Assembly: GCF_016722785.1 (NCBI RefSeq)
Contig: NZ_JAEQNE010000009.1
Span: forward strand, 1 to 64,000
Direction: 5' to 3'
Length of the DNA stretch: 64,000 nt
Source: Ramlibacter monticola
GTDB lineage: Bacteria; Pseudomonadota; Gammaproteobacteria; Burkholderiales; Burkholderiaceae_C
Numbering within the stretch: position 1 is the stretch's first letter; the number at the start of each line of letters is the position of its first letter. The notes beneath the pieces are model-generated. The model ran no database searches and was not told the DNA's origin. It saw only the letters and a list, made by a program, of their open reading frames with translations. A program made the position numbers and the translations under genes. Shown here one piece after another: positions 26,521 through 36,700 of the stretch.

Positions 26521-27078
26521 ATGCAAGCCTTCCTCGTTTCCACCGGCATCGTCGCGCTCGCCGAAATCGGCGACAAGACGCAGTTGCTGTCCCTCGTGCT
26601 GGCCGCGCGCTTCCGCAAGCCCTGGCCGATCGTGCTGGGCATCTTCGTGGCCACCGTGTTCAACCATGCGCTGGCCGGCGCGCTGGGCAGCTGGGTCACC
26701 CAGGCGCTCGGCCCGGACTTGCTGCGCTGGGTGCTGGGCGGCTCGTTCATCGCGATGGCCATCTGGATGCTGATCCCCGACAAGATCGACGAAGACGAAG
26801 CCGGCGGCAAGCACCGGTTCGGCGTCTTCGGCGCGACGGTGATCGCCTTCTTCCTGGCCGAGATGGGCGACAAGACGCAGATCGCCACCGTGATGCTGGC
26901 CGCCGAGTACAACGCCTGGGCCGCGGTCGTGGCCGGCACGACGCTCGGCATGATCATCGCCAATGCGCCGGTGGTCTGGTTCGGCGACCGCCTCATGCGC
27001 AAGGTCCCGATCCGCGCGGTGCACGGCGTCGGCGCCGTGGTGTTCCTGGTGCTGGGCGTGCTCGCGCTGCTGAAGTAG
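26521..27078 (+). CDS. UPF0016/TMEM165-GDT1 family Mn2+ exporter
   Basis: 185 residues from the ATG at 26521 (MQAFLVSTGIVALAEIGDKTQLLS), with GGAG at 26507-26510. Two copies of the family signature E-x-G-D-K-(T/S): ALAEIGDKTQLLSL (about 13-26) and FLAEMGDKTQIATV (about 117-130), each followed by hydrophobic helices, six in all, the inverted-repeat design of cation exporters such as MneA. The manganese riboswitch upstream strongly supports Mn2+ as substrate and induction by excess Mn2+. Confidence 0.92.
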   Translation: MQAFLVSTGIVALAEIGDKTQLLSLVLAARFRKPWPIVLGIFVATVFNHALAGALGSWVTQALGPDLLRWVLGGSFIAMAIWMLIPDKIDEDEAGGKHRFGVFGATVIAFFLAEMGDKTQIATVMLAAEYNAWAAVVAGTTLGMIIANAPVVWFGDRLMRKVPIRAVHGVGAVVFLVLGVLALLK

Positions 27079-27095
27079 GCGGGCTATACTGCCCC

Positions 27096-27149
27096 CAGCG
27101 CCGATTTGCCTCGCTTGCGGGCGCTCAATAAATGCCGCTAAAGAAGGCC
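27096..27149 (+). promoter_or_regulatory. SAM-II riboswitch upstream of metX
   Basis: The stretch follows the SAM-II (SAM-alpha) pattern: P1 5' strand GCGCC (27098-27102), GATTTG (27103-27108), CTTGC and P1 3' strand GGCGC (27119-27123), then AATAAATG (27127-27134) and GCTAAAGAAGG (27137-27147). These blocks line up one for one with the crystallised metX SAM-II aptamer family (GATTT, TTGC, ATAAATG, GCTAAA). The target, homoserine acyltransferase, is the classic one. SAM binding would lower metX expression. Confidence 0.85.
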
Positions 27150-27152
27150 GAG

Positions 27153-27185
27153 ACCCGGCCCGCTTCAGCGGGGCCGGGTTTTTTT
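27153..27185 (+). terminator. attenuator terminator before metX
   Basis: ACCCGGCCC-GC (27153-27163) pairs with GC-G-GGGCCGGGT (27168-27179) with one bulge and a TTCA loop, then seven T. It lies between the SAM-II aptamer and the metX ATG. The aptamer's 3' strand CCGCTAAAGAAGGCC (27135-27149) can pair at 12 of 15 positions with GGCCCGCTTCAGCGG (27157-27171), an antiterminator that SAM binding would block. Confidence 0.85.
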
Positions 27186-27191
27186 CGTTCC

Positions 27192-28367
27192 ATGTCCTTC
27201 ATCGCCACGCCTCGCTCGATGCAGTTCGACGCGCCGCTTGCCCTGCAGAGCGGCGCCTCCATCCGCGGCTACTCGCTCGCCTACGAGACCTACGGCACGC
27301 TCGACGCCGACAGGAGCAACGCCGTCCTGATCTGCCACGCGCTCAACGCCTCGCACCACGTGGCGGGCGTCTACGCGGGCCAGGACAAGTCCGAAGGCTG
27401 GTGGGACACCATGATCGGCCCCGGCAAGCCGGTGGACACCGACCGCTTCTTCGTCATCGGCGTCAACAACCTGGGCTCCTGCTTCGGCTCGACCGGGCCC
27501 ATGCACGTGAACCCCGACACGGGCCGCGTGTACGGCGCCGACTTCCCCGTCGTGACGGTGGAAGACTGGGTCCACGCGCAGGCCCGCCTGCTGGACGGCC
27601 TGGGCATCCGCAAGCTGGCCGCGGTGATGGGCGGCAGCCTCGGCGGCATGCAGGCGCTGTCGTGGACGCTGCAGTACCCGGAGCGCGTGCGGCACGCGGT
27701 GGTGGTCGCCAGCGCGCCCAACCTCACCGCCGAGAACATCGCCTTCAACGAAGTCGCACGGCGCGCGATCGTCACCGACCCGGACTTCCACGGCGGCCAC
27801 TTCTACGAACATGGCGTCGTGCCCAAGAGGGGGCTGCGCATCGCCCGCATGGTCGGCCACATCACCTACCTGTCCGACGACGTGATGAACGAGAAGTTCG
27901 GGCGCCAGCTGCGCGAGGGCATGGACCTGCGCTACACGACGCAGGACATCGAGTTCCAGATCGAGAGCTACCTGCGCTACCAGGGCGACAAGTTCAGCGA
28001 GTACTTCGACGCCAACACCTACCTGCTGATCACGCGCGCGCTGGACTACTTCGACCCGGCGGCGCGCCACGGCGGCAGCCTCACCCGCGCGCTGGCCGTC
28101 GCCCGGGCGAAGTTCCTGCTGGTCAGCTTCACCACCGACTGGCGCTTCTCGCCGAAACGCAGCCGCGAGATCGTCAAGGCGCTGCTGGACAACGGACGCG
28201 ACGTCAGCTACGCCGAGATCGACGCGCCGCACGGGCACGATGCCTTCCTGCTGGAGGACCCGCGCTACCTGTCGCTGGTGCGCTCCTATTTCGACCGCAT
28301 CGCGGCCGAGTCCGTGGCGGCAGCCGCCGACACCCTCGCCGACCTGCCCGCGGGAGCCGTGCTGTGA
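27192..28367 (+). CDS. homoserine O-acyltransferase MetX
   Basis: First committed step of methionine synthesis: acylation of homoserine (probably succinylation in this group, by family knowledge). 391 residues from the ATG at 27192; a longer frame to 27132 would start inside the riboswitch. Alpha/beta hydrolase fold with the nucleophile elbow MGGSLGGMQALSW (about 147-159), Asp in LLVSFTTDWRFSP and His in PHGHDAFLLE (about 345-354). No clear Shine-Dalgarno sequence follows the U tract. Followed by metW after an 80-bp gap holding a repeat. Confidence 0.96.
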   Translation: MSFIATPRSMQFDAPLALQSGASIRGYSLAYETYGTLDADRSNAVLICHALNASHHVAGVYAGQDKSEGWWDTMIGPGKPVDTDRFFVIGVNNLGSCFGSTGPMHVNPDTGRVYGADFPVVTVEDWVHAQARLLDGLGIRKLAAVMGGSLGGMQALSWTLQYPERVRHAVVVASAPNLTAENIAFNEVARRAIVTDPDFHGGHFYEHGVVPKRGLRIARMVGHITYLSDDVMNEKFGRQLREGMDLRYTTQDIEFQIESYLRYQGDKFSEYFDANTYLLITRALDYFDPAARHGGSLTRALAVARAKFLLVSFTTDWRFSPKRSREIVKALLDNGRDVSYAEIDAPHGHDAFLLEDPRYLSLVRSYFDRIAAESVAAAADTLADLPAGAVL

Positions 28368-28446
28368 GCGTCGCCGGGCCGCCCCAGGACGCGAAGGCCC
28401 CCTCGGAGGCCAGCGCAGGACACGAAGTGACAAGCGTGGGGGCTCG
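28368..28446. repeat. family-specific intergenic repeat between metX and metW
   Basis: A block of GGGCCGCCCC, GCGAAGGCCCCCTCGG and CACGAAGTGACAAGCGTGGG parts matches a mosaic repeat that, to my knowledge, recurs in many Comamonadaceae intergenic gaps. It abuts the metX stop and metW start, making this otherwise tight pair 79 bp apart. Only one copy was noticed in the window. Confidence 0.5.
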
Positions 28447-29031
28447 ATGACCGACAAGGCAACCTTGCACACGATCGCGAAGCTGGTGCCGCCGGGCTCG
28501 CGCGTGCTGGACCTGGGCTGCGGCGACGGCGCGCTGCTGGACCTGCTGCAGCGCGAGCGCGGCTGCACCGGCTACGGCATCGAGATCGACGACGAGAACC
28601 TGCTGGCCTGCGTCAGGCGCGGGGTCAACGTGATCCAGCTGAACCTGGACCAGGGCCTGACCGTCTTCGAGGACGACTCCTTCGACGTGGTGCTGCAGAT
28701 CGACACCCTGCAGCACCTGCGCAATGCCGAATGGATGCTGCGCGAGACGGCGCGGGTGGGCAAGTTGGGGATCGTCGCCTTCCCCAACTTCGCGCACTGG
28801 CCGAACCGGCTGTCCGTCGCGCGCGGCCGCATGCCCGTGACCAAGCGCCTGCCCTACCAGTGGTACGACACGCCCAACATCCGCGTCGGCACCTACAAGG
28901 ACTTCGAGGTGCTGGCGACCAAGAACCGCCTCACCATCCTGGACGCCTTCGGCCTGCAGGACGGCCAGGAGCGGCGGATGCTGCCCAACCTCACCGCCGG
29001 CACCGCGGTGTTCAAGTTCGAGCGGGGCTAG
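28447..29031 (+). CDS. methionine biosynthesis protein MetW
   Basis: 194-residue class I methyltransferase-fold protein that partners MetX. SAM-motif-like VLDLGCGDGALLDLL (about 20-34), then YGIEIDDENLLACV and the family segment VAFPNFAHWPNRLSVARGRMPVTKRLPYQWYDTPN (about 110-145). ATG at 28447. MetW is needed for MetX activity in relatives. Directly after metX and so under the same SAM-II control. Confidence 0.95.
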   Translation: MTDKATLHTIAKLVPPGSRVLDLGCGDGALLDLLQRERGCTGYGIEIDDENLLACVRRGVNVIQLNLDQGLTVFEDDSFDVVLQIDTLQHLRNAEWMLRETARVGKLGIVAFPNFAHWPNRLSVARGRMPVTKRLPYQWYDTPNIRVGTYKDFEVLATKNRLTILDAFGLQDGQERRMLPNLTAGTAVFKFERG

Positions 29032-29035
29032 CGCG

Positions 29036-30412
29036 ATGCAGGCGGCCGGCCCTCCCGAGGCGCTGGCCGCGCCCCCCGCGTCCGTGCCTTTCGGCGAGGC
29101 GCTGAAGTTCTGGCTCAGGCTGGGCTTCATCAGCTTCGGCGGGCCGGCCGGCCAGATCGCGATCATGCACCGCGAGCTGGTGGAGCAGAAGCGCTGGATC
29201 TCGGAGCGGCGCTTCCTGCATGCCCTCAACTACTGCATGCTGCTGCCCGGCCCCGAGGCGCAGCAGCTCGCCACCTACATCGGCTGGCTGATGCACCGCA
29301 CCTGGGGAGGCATCGTCGCGGGCGCTCTGTTCGTGCTGCCCTCGCTGTTCATCCTGGTCGCGCTGAGCTGGGTCTACCTCGTCTACGGCGAGGTGGACTG
29401 GGTGGCGGGCCTGTTCTACGGCATCAAGCCCGCGGTGGCCGCGATCGTGCTGCACGCGGTATGGCGCATCGGCAGCCGCACGCTCCGGAGCCCGCGCCAG
29501 GTGCCGCTGCTGTGGGCCATCGCGCTCGCGAGCTTCGCCTGCATCGCCTGGTGGAAGTTGCCCTTTCCCCTGGTCGTCGCGGCGGCGGCACTGGCCGGCG
29601 TCGCCGGTGCGCGGATCGCGCCGGCGCAGTTCGCCGCCGGCGGCGGCCACGGCAAGGCGGACAAGCGCTGGGGCCCGGCGCTGATCGACGACCACACGCC
29701 CACGCCATCGCACGCCCGGTTCCGCAGGACGCGGCTGGCGCAGGTGGTGGGCGTGGGCGCGGTCCTGTGGCTGCTGCCCATGGCGCTGCTGGTCGTCACG
29801 CAGGGATTCGAAGGCACGCTGGCGCGCATGGGATGGTTCTTCACCAAGGCGGCCCTGCTCACCTTCGGCGGGGCGTATGCGGTGCTGCCTTACGTCTACC
29901 AGGGCGCGGTGGAGCAGTACCAGTGGCTCACGGGGGCGCAGATGATCGACGGCCTGGCCCTCGGCGAAACCACGCCCGGCCCCCTGATCATGGTCGTGGC
30001 CTTCGTCGGCTTCGTGGGTGGCTGGACCCGGCAGGTGCTCGGGCCCGACGCGCTGTTCGCGGGGGCCGCGCTCGCGGCCACGGTGGTCACCTGGTTCACC
30101 TTCCTGCCTTCCTTCCTGTTCATCCTGGCGGGCGGGCCGCTGGTGGAGTCCACCCACGGCGACCTGCGCTTCACCGCGCCGCTGACCGCGATCACGGCGG
30201 CCGTGGTGGGCGTGATCGGCAGCCTGGCCCTCTTCTTCCTGCTGCACATCGCGCAGGCCCGGCCGGCGCTGGGCCTGCCCGTCGACGGGGTGGCGCTGGC
30301 CATCGCGGCCGCGGCCGCCCTCGCGCTGTTCCACTTCAAGGCCGGCGTGATCCCGGTGATCGCCGCATGCGCGCTGCTGGGCATGGCGCTGCGACTCTCC
30401 GGCGCCGCCTGA
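29036..30412 (+). CDS. chromate efflux transporter ChrA
   Basis: 458-residue long-chain CHR-family membrane protein made of two homologous halves. FWLRLGFISFGGPAGQIAIMH (about 22-42) and LLPGPEAQQLATYIGW (about 72-87) are the N-half signatures; FFTKAALLTFGGAYAVLPYVY and GLALGETTPGPLIMVVAFVGF (near 305-325) those of the C-half. About ten to twelve membrane helices. Expels chromate using the proton motive force. Begins 4 bp after metW. Confidence 0.92.
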   Translation: MQAAGPPEALAAPPASVPFGEALKFWLRLGFISFGGPAGQIAIMHRELVEQKRWISERRFLHALNYCMLLPGPEAQQLATYIGWLMHRTWGGIVAGALFVLPSLFILVALSWVYLVYGEVDWVAGLFYGIKPAVAAIVLHAVWRIGSRTLRSPRQVPLLWAIALASFACIAWWKLPFPLVVAAAALAGVAGARIAPAQFAAGGGHGKADKRWGPALIDDHTPTPSHARFRRTRLAQVVGVGAVLWLLPMALLVVTQGFEGTLARMGWFFTKAALLTFGGAYAVLPYVYQGAVEQYQWLTGAQMIDGLALGETTPGPLIMVVAFVGFVGGWTRQVLGPDALFAGAALAATVVTWFTFLPSFLFILAGGPLVESTHGDLRFTAPLTAITAAVVGVIGSLALFFLLHIAQARPALGLPVDGVALAIAAAAALALFHFKAGVIPVIAACALLGMALRLSGAA

Positions 30413-30471
30413 CATATGCTTGCGCATCGAACAATGCGGCCCGGGGCCGCCCACATGGAGACACACGCCAG

Positions 30472-31482
30472 ATGAACATCCTGATCACTGGGGGCAGCGG
30501 CTTCCTCGGCGCGCGCCTCGCGCGCACGCTTCTTTCCAGGGGCACGCTGGCGCTGGCCGGCGGCGCCGCCCAGCGCATCGCCTCGATCACCCTGACGGAC
30601 CGCGCGCCGCCGCCGCAGGACCTGCAGGACGACGCGCGCGTGCGCTTCGTCGGCGGCGACCTCAACGAGCTGCTCGCCGGCGGTCAGCTGCCGCAGGCCG
30701 GCACCGACTGCGTGTTCCACCTCGCGGCGGCCGTCAGCGGCGAATGCGAGGCCGACTTCGACCTCGGCATGCGCAGCAACTTCGCTGCCACCCAGACGCT
30801 GCTGGCGAACTGCCGCGCGCTGGGCACCCGGCCCACGGTGGTGTTCGCGAGTTCGCTGGCCGTGTTCGGCAAGCTGCCGGGCCAGCCCATGCCCACCGGC
30901 ATCGACGACTTCACCCTGCCCACGCCGCAAAGCAGCTACGGCATCCAGAAGTTCGTCGGCGAGCAGCTGATGGCGGACTACGGCCGCAAGGGCTTCATCC
31001 GCGCCCGCAGCGTGCGGCTGATGACCGTGAGCGTGCGCCCCGGGCGGCCCAACGGCGCGGCCTCGGGCTTCCTGTCCGGCATGCTGCGCGAGCCGCTGGC
31101 CGGCGTGCGCGCGCAGGTGCCGGTGGCGGCTGCGACGGTGGTGGCGCTGGCCTCGCCGGGCCGCACCATCGAGGGCATCGTCCGCGCCGCGGAAGCGTCG
31201 GACGCCGAGTGGGGGCCGCTCACCGCGGTCAACCTGCCGGCCTTGCGCACCACGGTGGGCGAGATGGCCGCGGCGCTGGAGCGGGTGGCCGGCAGCGATG
31301 CCGCCGGGCTCCTCGACTGGACGCCGGACCCGGCGATCGAGCGCCTGGTGAGCACCTGGCCCGGCGACGTGAAGTCCACGCGCGCGCAGGGCCTGGGCCT
31401 GCGGCCCGACGGCGATTTCGAGAGCATCGTGCGCGAGTACGTGCGCGAGAACCCGCAGGCCGTCAAGCTGCCGGTGCGCTGA
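30472..31482 (+). CDS. D-erythronate dehydrogenase DenD
   Basis: 336-residue extended SDR/epimerase-type protein. NAD-binding GGSGFLGARLA (about 7-17), catalytic YGIQK (Tyr/Lys, about 158-162) preceded by FASSLAVFG. Overall sequence matches D-erythronate dehydrogenases (denD), which oxidise D-erythronate to 2-oxo-tetronate, and the next gene is the matching isomerase. 15 bp separate them. Confidence 0.88.
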   Translation: MNILITGGSGFLGARLARTLLSRGTLALAGGAAQRIASITLTDRAPPPQDLQDDARVRFVGGDLNELLAGGQLPQAGTDCVFHLAAAVSGECEADFDLGMRSNFAATQTLLANCRALGTRPTVVFASSLAVFGKLPGQPMPTGIDDFTLPTPQSSYGIQKFVGEQLMADYGRKGFIRARSVRLMTVSVRPGRPNGAASGFLSGMLREPLAGVRAQVPVAAATVVALASPGRTIEGIVRAAEASDAEWGPLTAVNLPALRTTVGEMAAALERVAGSDAAGLLDWTPDPAIERLVSTWPGDVKSTRAQGLGLRPDGDFESIVREYVRENPQAVKLPVR

Positions 31483-31497
31483 ACCGGGGGAGCCGCC

Positions 31498-32313
31498 ATG
31501 CCGCGTTTCGCCGCCAACCTCTCCATGCTCTATCCGGAGCATGCCTTCCTGGACCGCTTCGAGGCCGCCGCCCGCGACGGCTTCCAGGCGGTCGAGTACC
31601 TGTTCCCCTACGACTTCGAGCCGCAGGCGCTGGCCGCGCGACTGCAGGCGAACGGCCTGCAGCAGGTGCTGTTCAATGCGCCGCCCGGCCAGTGGGATGC
31701 CGGCGAGCGCGGCCTGGCCTGCCTGCCCGGGCGCGAGAAGGAGTTCCGCGAGGGCATCGCCAAGGCGCTGCGCTACGCCGAGGCGCTCGGCTGCCCGCGC
31801 GTGCACGTGATGGCGGGCCTGGTGCCGAAGGACGAGGAGCGCTCGGCCCTGCGCCCGGTCTACATCGAGAACCTGCGCTGGGCGGCGCGCGAGGCCGCGC
31901 AGCAGGGCGTGAACCTGCTGCTGGAGCCGATCAACACGCGCGACATCCCCGGCTTCTTCCTCAATCGCCAGGACGAGGCGCACCAACTGCTGTCGGAGAT
32001 CGGCGCGCTCAACGTGCAGGTGCAGATGGACCTGTACCACTGCCAGATCGTCGAGGGCGACGTCGCCATGAAGATCCGCCAGTACCTGCCGACCGGCCGC
32101 GTGGGCCACTTCCAGATCGCCGGCGTGCCGCAGCGGCACGAGCCGGACCTCGGCGAGGTGAACTACGACTACCTGTTCTCGGTGATCGACGAGGTCTCGT
32201 CGGCCTGCGGCTGGGACGGCTGGGTGGGCTGCGAGTACCGGCCGGCGCGCGGCGCGCAGCCGGGCGGCACGTCCGCGGGCCTCGGGTGGATGCGCAAGGC
32301 TAGGTCTTCTTGA
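31498..32313 (+). CDS. 2-oxo-tetronate isomerase OtnI
   Basis: 271-residue TIM-barrel of the hydroxypyruvate isomerase-like family. Conserved segments: FAANLSMLYPE at the start, NLLLEPINTRDIPGFFLN (near 140-157) with the catalytic Glu, QMDLYHCQIVEGD (near 178) and GHFQIAGVPQRHEPDLGEVNY (near 202). OtnI converts 2-oxo-tetronate to 3-oxo-tetronate for kinase OtnK and aldolase OtnC, neither of which is in the window. Its 3' end overlaps the convergent DUF421 gene by 14 bp. Confidence 0.9.
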   Translation: MPRFAANLSMLYPEHAFLDRFEAAARDGFQAVEYLFPYDFEPQALAARLQANGLQQVLFNAPPGQWDAGERGLACLPGREKEFREGIAKALRYAEALGCPRVHVMAGLVPKDEERSALRPVYIENLRWAAREAAQQGVNLLLEPINTRDIPGFFLNRQDEAHQLLSEIGALNVQVQMDLYHCQIVEGDVAMKIRQYLPTGRVGHFQIAGVPQRHEPDLGEVNYDYLFSVIDEVSSACGWDGWVGCEYRPARGAQPGGTSAGLGWMRKARSS

Positions 32314-32761
32314 GGATGTCGATGTTGCCGTCGGCCTCGAGGACGGCCATGCGCATGTCCTCGACCTGGCAGTCGGCGGCGCGCAGGGCCTTGTCGAGGT
32401 CGCTGCGCGGCACCCGCTGGCTTTTCAGCACGTCGTCGTAGATCACGCCGTCCCGGCCCACCAGCACCGGCTTGCCTTGCATCGCCGCGTCGAAGCGGCG
32501 GCTGCGCGAGCTGCCGATGGCGATCAGCACGTCCAGCGCCACGAGGGTCGCCGCCGCGATCAGGCCGCCGGGCAGCGATTGGTCCTGGCCGTTGATGGAG
32601 CCGCTGACCGCTTCGGACAGCAGCATCACCACCACCAGGTCGAAGGGCGTGAACTGGCCCACCGTGCGCTTGCCGCTGATGCGCACCATGACCAGCAGCG
32701 CGATGTAGACCACGCTGGCGCGGACGACGAATTCCCACCAGGGGGCTTGCATGTCGAACAT
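32300..32761 (-). CDS. DUF421 (YetF-like) membrane protein
   Basis: 153 residues from the ATG at 32761 with a GGAG site; a GTG at 32788 is possible. Three hydrophobic helices in the first 85 residues (FVVRASVVYIALLVMVRISGKR, FTPFDLVVVMLLSEAVS and GLIAAATLVALDVLIAI) precede a cytoplasmic domain with GKPVLVGRDGVIYDDVLKSQRV. The RTVGQFTPFDLVVVMLLSE stretch is the DUF421 hallmark. Function unknown. Tail-to-tail with otnI. Confidence 0.88.
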   Translation of the reverse strand: MFDMQAPWWEFVVRASVVYIALLVMVRISGKRTVGQFTPFDLVVVMLLSEAVSGSINGQDQSLPGGLIAAATLVALDVLIAIGSSRSRRFDAAMQGKPVLVGRDGVIYDDVLKSQRVPRSDLDKALRAADCQVEDMRMAVLEADGNIDILKKT

Positions 32762-32872
32762 CCCGTCGTTCTCCCTTGTTACTCTCACGGAAGAGTGATG
32801 CAGCCGGATGGCTCAGCCATGTCGGACGAAGGCGGAATCGGATGTGCGCCAGCGCTGGGTTAGGCTTGCCGC

Positions 32873-33463
32873 ATGGCCCTGACCCTGGCGCGTCCCGTCC
32901 ACAGCGAATTGCTGATCAAGAAGAGCCGTTTCATCGGCTGCGTGCAGCCGGTGGCGGGCCGCCCCGAAGCGCAGCAGGTCGTCGAGTTGCTGCGGGCGCA
33001 GCATCCGGGCGCCGCCCACGTCTGCTGGGCCCTGCTGGCCGGCGGCCAGTCCGCGGCCAACGACGACGGCGAGCCGGGCGGCACGGCGGGCCGGCCGATG
33101 CTGGAGGTGCTGCGTCACCAGCAGCTCGAAGGCGTGCTGGCGACGGTGGTGCGCTACTTCGGCGGCGTGAAGCTGGGCGCCGGCGGCCTGGTGCGGGCGT
33201 ACACCGACGCGGTGGCGCAGGCGCTGCTGCAGGCGGAAAAGCTGCCCTTGCGGCGCACGCTGGAGTTCGCCTGCCGGGTGCCGTATTCGCTGGAGGGGCT
33301 GGTGCGGCGCGAGCTGCAGGAGGCGGGCGCGAGCCTCGGGCAGGTGCAGCACGGGGAGGCGGTGGAGATCGCGTTCACCGTGACGGAGGATGCGGCGGCG
33401 GCGCTGCGCTCCCGGTTGAACGAGTCAGGGCAGGGGCAGCTGCACTGGCTCGATGCCGACTAG
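32873..33463 (+). CDS. YigZ family protein (UPF0029/IMPACT)
   Basis: 196-residue YigZ-type protein. The IMPACT domain fills residues 10-115 with KKSRFIG, HVCWALLAGG, NDDGEPGGTAGRPML (the family signature) and VVRYFGGVKLGAGGLVRAY. A ferredoxin-like C-terminal domain follows. Nucleic-acid or translation-related roles have been proposed for the family. Convergent with the DUF72 gene, 4 bp overlap. Confidence 0.92.
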   Translation: MALTLARPVHSELLIKKSRFIGCVQPVAGRPEAQQVVELLRAQHPGAAHVCWALLAGGQSAANDDGEPGGTAGRPMLEVLRHQQLEGVLATVVRYFGGVKLGAGGLVRAYTDAVAQALLQAEKLPLRRTLEFACRVPYSLEGLVRRELQEAGASLGQVQHGEAVEIAFTVTEDAAAALRSRLNESGQGQLHWLDAD

Positions 33464-34218
33464 CTTCCTTCGCGCAGCTGGCGCAGGAACTCCATCGCCG
33501 CCGCCGGATTGCGTTCCTTCGCCGCGCTGATGAAGAACACGAACGCCTCGCTGCGCGGGTCCGCCGCGACCCACTCCTGCGCCCCCTTCACCCAGGCCGC
33601 GATGTCGTCCGGCCGGTAGCCGGTGGCGCAGTCCGATTCGCTGCGCATCAGGCGCAGGTACGCCAGCTCGCTGCGCGCATGGGGGATCGAAGGGAACTTG
33701 TCCGAGTCCGTGTAGACCGTGGTGCAGCCATTGCGCGCCAGCAGCTCCAGGTACTCCTCGCAGGCGAAGCTGGGATGGCGCACGTCCAGCACGTGGCGCA
33801 GCTCCCTTCCGCCCACCTCGCGCGGCAGCAGGCGCACGAAGGCCTCGAGGTCGTCCGGCCGGAAGGGCGTGGTCGGCATCAGCTGCCACAGCAGGGGCCC
33901 CAGCTTGTCGCCCAGTTCGGCGATGCCGCTGCCGACGAAGCGCGCGATGCTGTCGCCCGCCGAGGCCAGCTCCCGCCGGTGGGTGGCGAACCGGTTCGCC
34001 TTGAGGGAGAACACGAAGCCCTCCGGCGTTTCATCGCGCCACTTGGCGAAGGTGGAGGGCTGGAAGGTGCTGTAGAAGGTGCCGTTCACCTCGATCGCGG
34101 TGAGCTGGCGGCTGGCGTAGTGCAGCTCCTTGCTGTGGGGCAGCCCGGCCGGATAGAAGTTGCTGCGCCAGGGCTCGAAGGTCCAGCCGCCGACGCCGAC
34201 GTGGATGCGTTGTTCCAT
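33460..34218 (-). CDS. DUF72 domain-containing protein
   Basis: 252 residues from the ATG at 34218 (MEQRIHVGVGGWTFEPWRSNFYP), which matches homologue starts; the frame opens further to 34296 but that part is unlike the family. A TIM-barrel-like DUF72 protein with EVNGTFYSTFQPSTFAKW near 45-62 and an ELRHVLDVRHPSF strand near 140. Function unknown. No good ribosome-binding site is seen. Divergent from the M20 peptidase gene, 80 bp apart. Confidence 0.85.
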   Translation of the reverse strand: MEQRIHVGVGGWTFEPWRSNFYPAGLPHSKELHYASRQLTAIEVNGTFYSTFQPSTFAKWRDETPEGFVFSLKANRFATHRRELASAGDSIARFVGSGIAELGDKLGPLLWQLMPTTPFRPDDLEAFVRLLPREVGGRELRHVLDVRHPSFACEEYLELLARNGCTTVYTDSDKFPSIPHARSELAYLRLMRSESDCATGYRPDDIAAWVKGAQEWVAADPRSEAFVFFISAAKERNPAAAMEFLRQLREGS

Positions 34219-34298
34219 AGGGAGGTAGAAGTGAAGGGCCAGGGGACATCCGCGGCGCATCCTAGCCCAGCCACCGGCTGCCGCGTACAGTTGCATGC

Positions 34299-35765
<1,467 letters not shown>

Positions 35766-35821
35766 ACTGCCGTCCAAACGGGTCATTGACAGGATGGGCC
35801 GGCCCGCCATGATCGGGACCG

Positions 35822-36670
35822 ATGAGCCACCCGGGCCCCGAATCGACCCTGACCACCTATACCGCCAGTGACGGAGAGAACCTGGCGGTGCAGGACTGGC
35901 ATCTGTCGTACGGCGTCCGGCCGCGGGCGCTCGTGCTGCTGGTGCATGGCCTGGGGGAACACGCCGGCCGCTACGACGGGCTGGCGCGGCTCCTGAGCCA
36001 CTGGGGTTTCCTGGTCCGCGGCTACGACCACTACGGCCATGGCCAGTCCGGCGGCACGCGGGGCGCCCTGCCCCAGCCCCACCGGTTGCTGGACGACCTG
36101 GCCGACCTGGTGGAAAGCACCCGCAGCCGCAGCCCGGGCCTGCCGCTCGTCCTGCTGGGCCACAGCCTGGGCGGCCTGGTGGCCGCCGGCCTGGTGGCGC
36201 GCGGCATCGCGCCGGTCGACGGCCTGGTGCTGTCCTCGCCGGCGCTGGCGCCGCGCCTGAACCCGCTGCAGAAGCTGCTGCTGGCGGTCGTGCCGCGGGT
36301 GGCGCCCGACCTCACTGTCGGCAACGGGCTGGATCCGCGCTACCTGTCGCACGATCCCGAGGTGGTGCAGGCCTACCGCGACGACCCGCTGGTGCACGAT
36401 CGCATCTCGGGGCGGCTGGCCCGCTTCATCGCCGACGAGGGCGCGCTGGTGCGGTCCTGCGCACCGCGCTGGTCCGTGCCCACGCTGCTGCTGTTCGCCG
36501 GCGACGACCACATGGTCGACCCGAAGGGCAGCAAGGTCTTCGCGAAAGCCGCCCCGCGCAACATGGTGGGCGCCCACTGCTTCGCCGGCGCCTACCACGA
36601 GGTCTTCAACGAAGCGGGGGCGCAGCCGGTCTTCAGCCACCTGCAGCAGTGGCTGGACGCCCGGTTCTGA
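35822..36670 (+). CDS. alpha/beta hydrolase, monoacylglycerol lipase-like
   Basis: 282 residues. LLVHGLGEHAGRYDGLA (about 38-54) and GYDHYGHGQSGGTRG (about 66-80) are the oxyanion-side signatures of serine aminopeptidase S33/monoacylglycerol lipases; nucleophile elbow LLGHSLGGL (Ser near 118); Asp in LLLFAGDDHMVDP (near 230) and His in GAYHEVFNE (near 260). No signal sequence. The upstream TTGACA at 35786 with a CATGAT 16 bp later could be its promoter, placing the start very near the ATG. Confidence 0.88.
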   Translation: MSHPGPESTLTTYTASDGENLAVQDWHLSYGVRPRALVLLVHGLGEHAGRYDGLARLLSHWGFLVRGYDHYGHGQSGGTRGALPQPHRLLDDLADLVESTRSRSPGLPLVLLGHSLGGLVAAGLVARGIAPVDGLVLSSPALAPRLNPLQKLLLAVVPRVAPDLTVGNGLDPRYLSHDPEVVQAYRDDPLVHDRISGRLARFIADEGALVRSCAPRWSVPTLLLFAGDDHMVDPKGSKVFAKAAPRNMVGAHCFAGAYHEVFNEAGAQPVFSHLQQWLDARF

Positions 36671-36700
36671 ACCCGGGCCGCTGACGCGCGGCGGCCCTCT

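Noticed and set aside
27132..27191. N-terminal extension of metX
   Set aside because: Would begin inside the SAM-II aptamer and read through the terminator; homologues begin near 27192.
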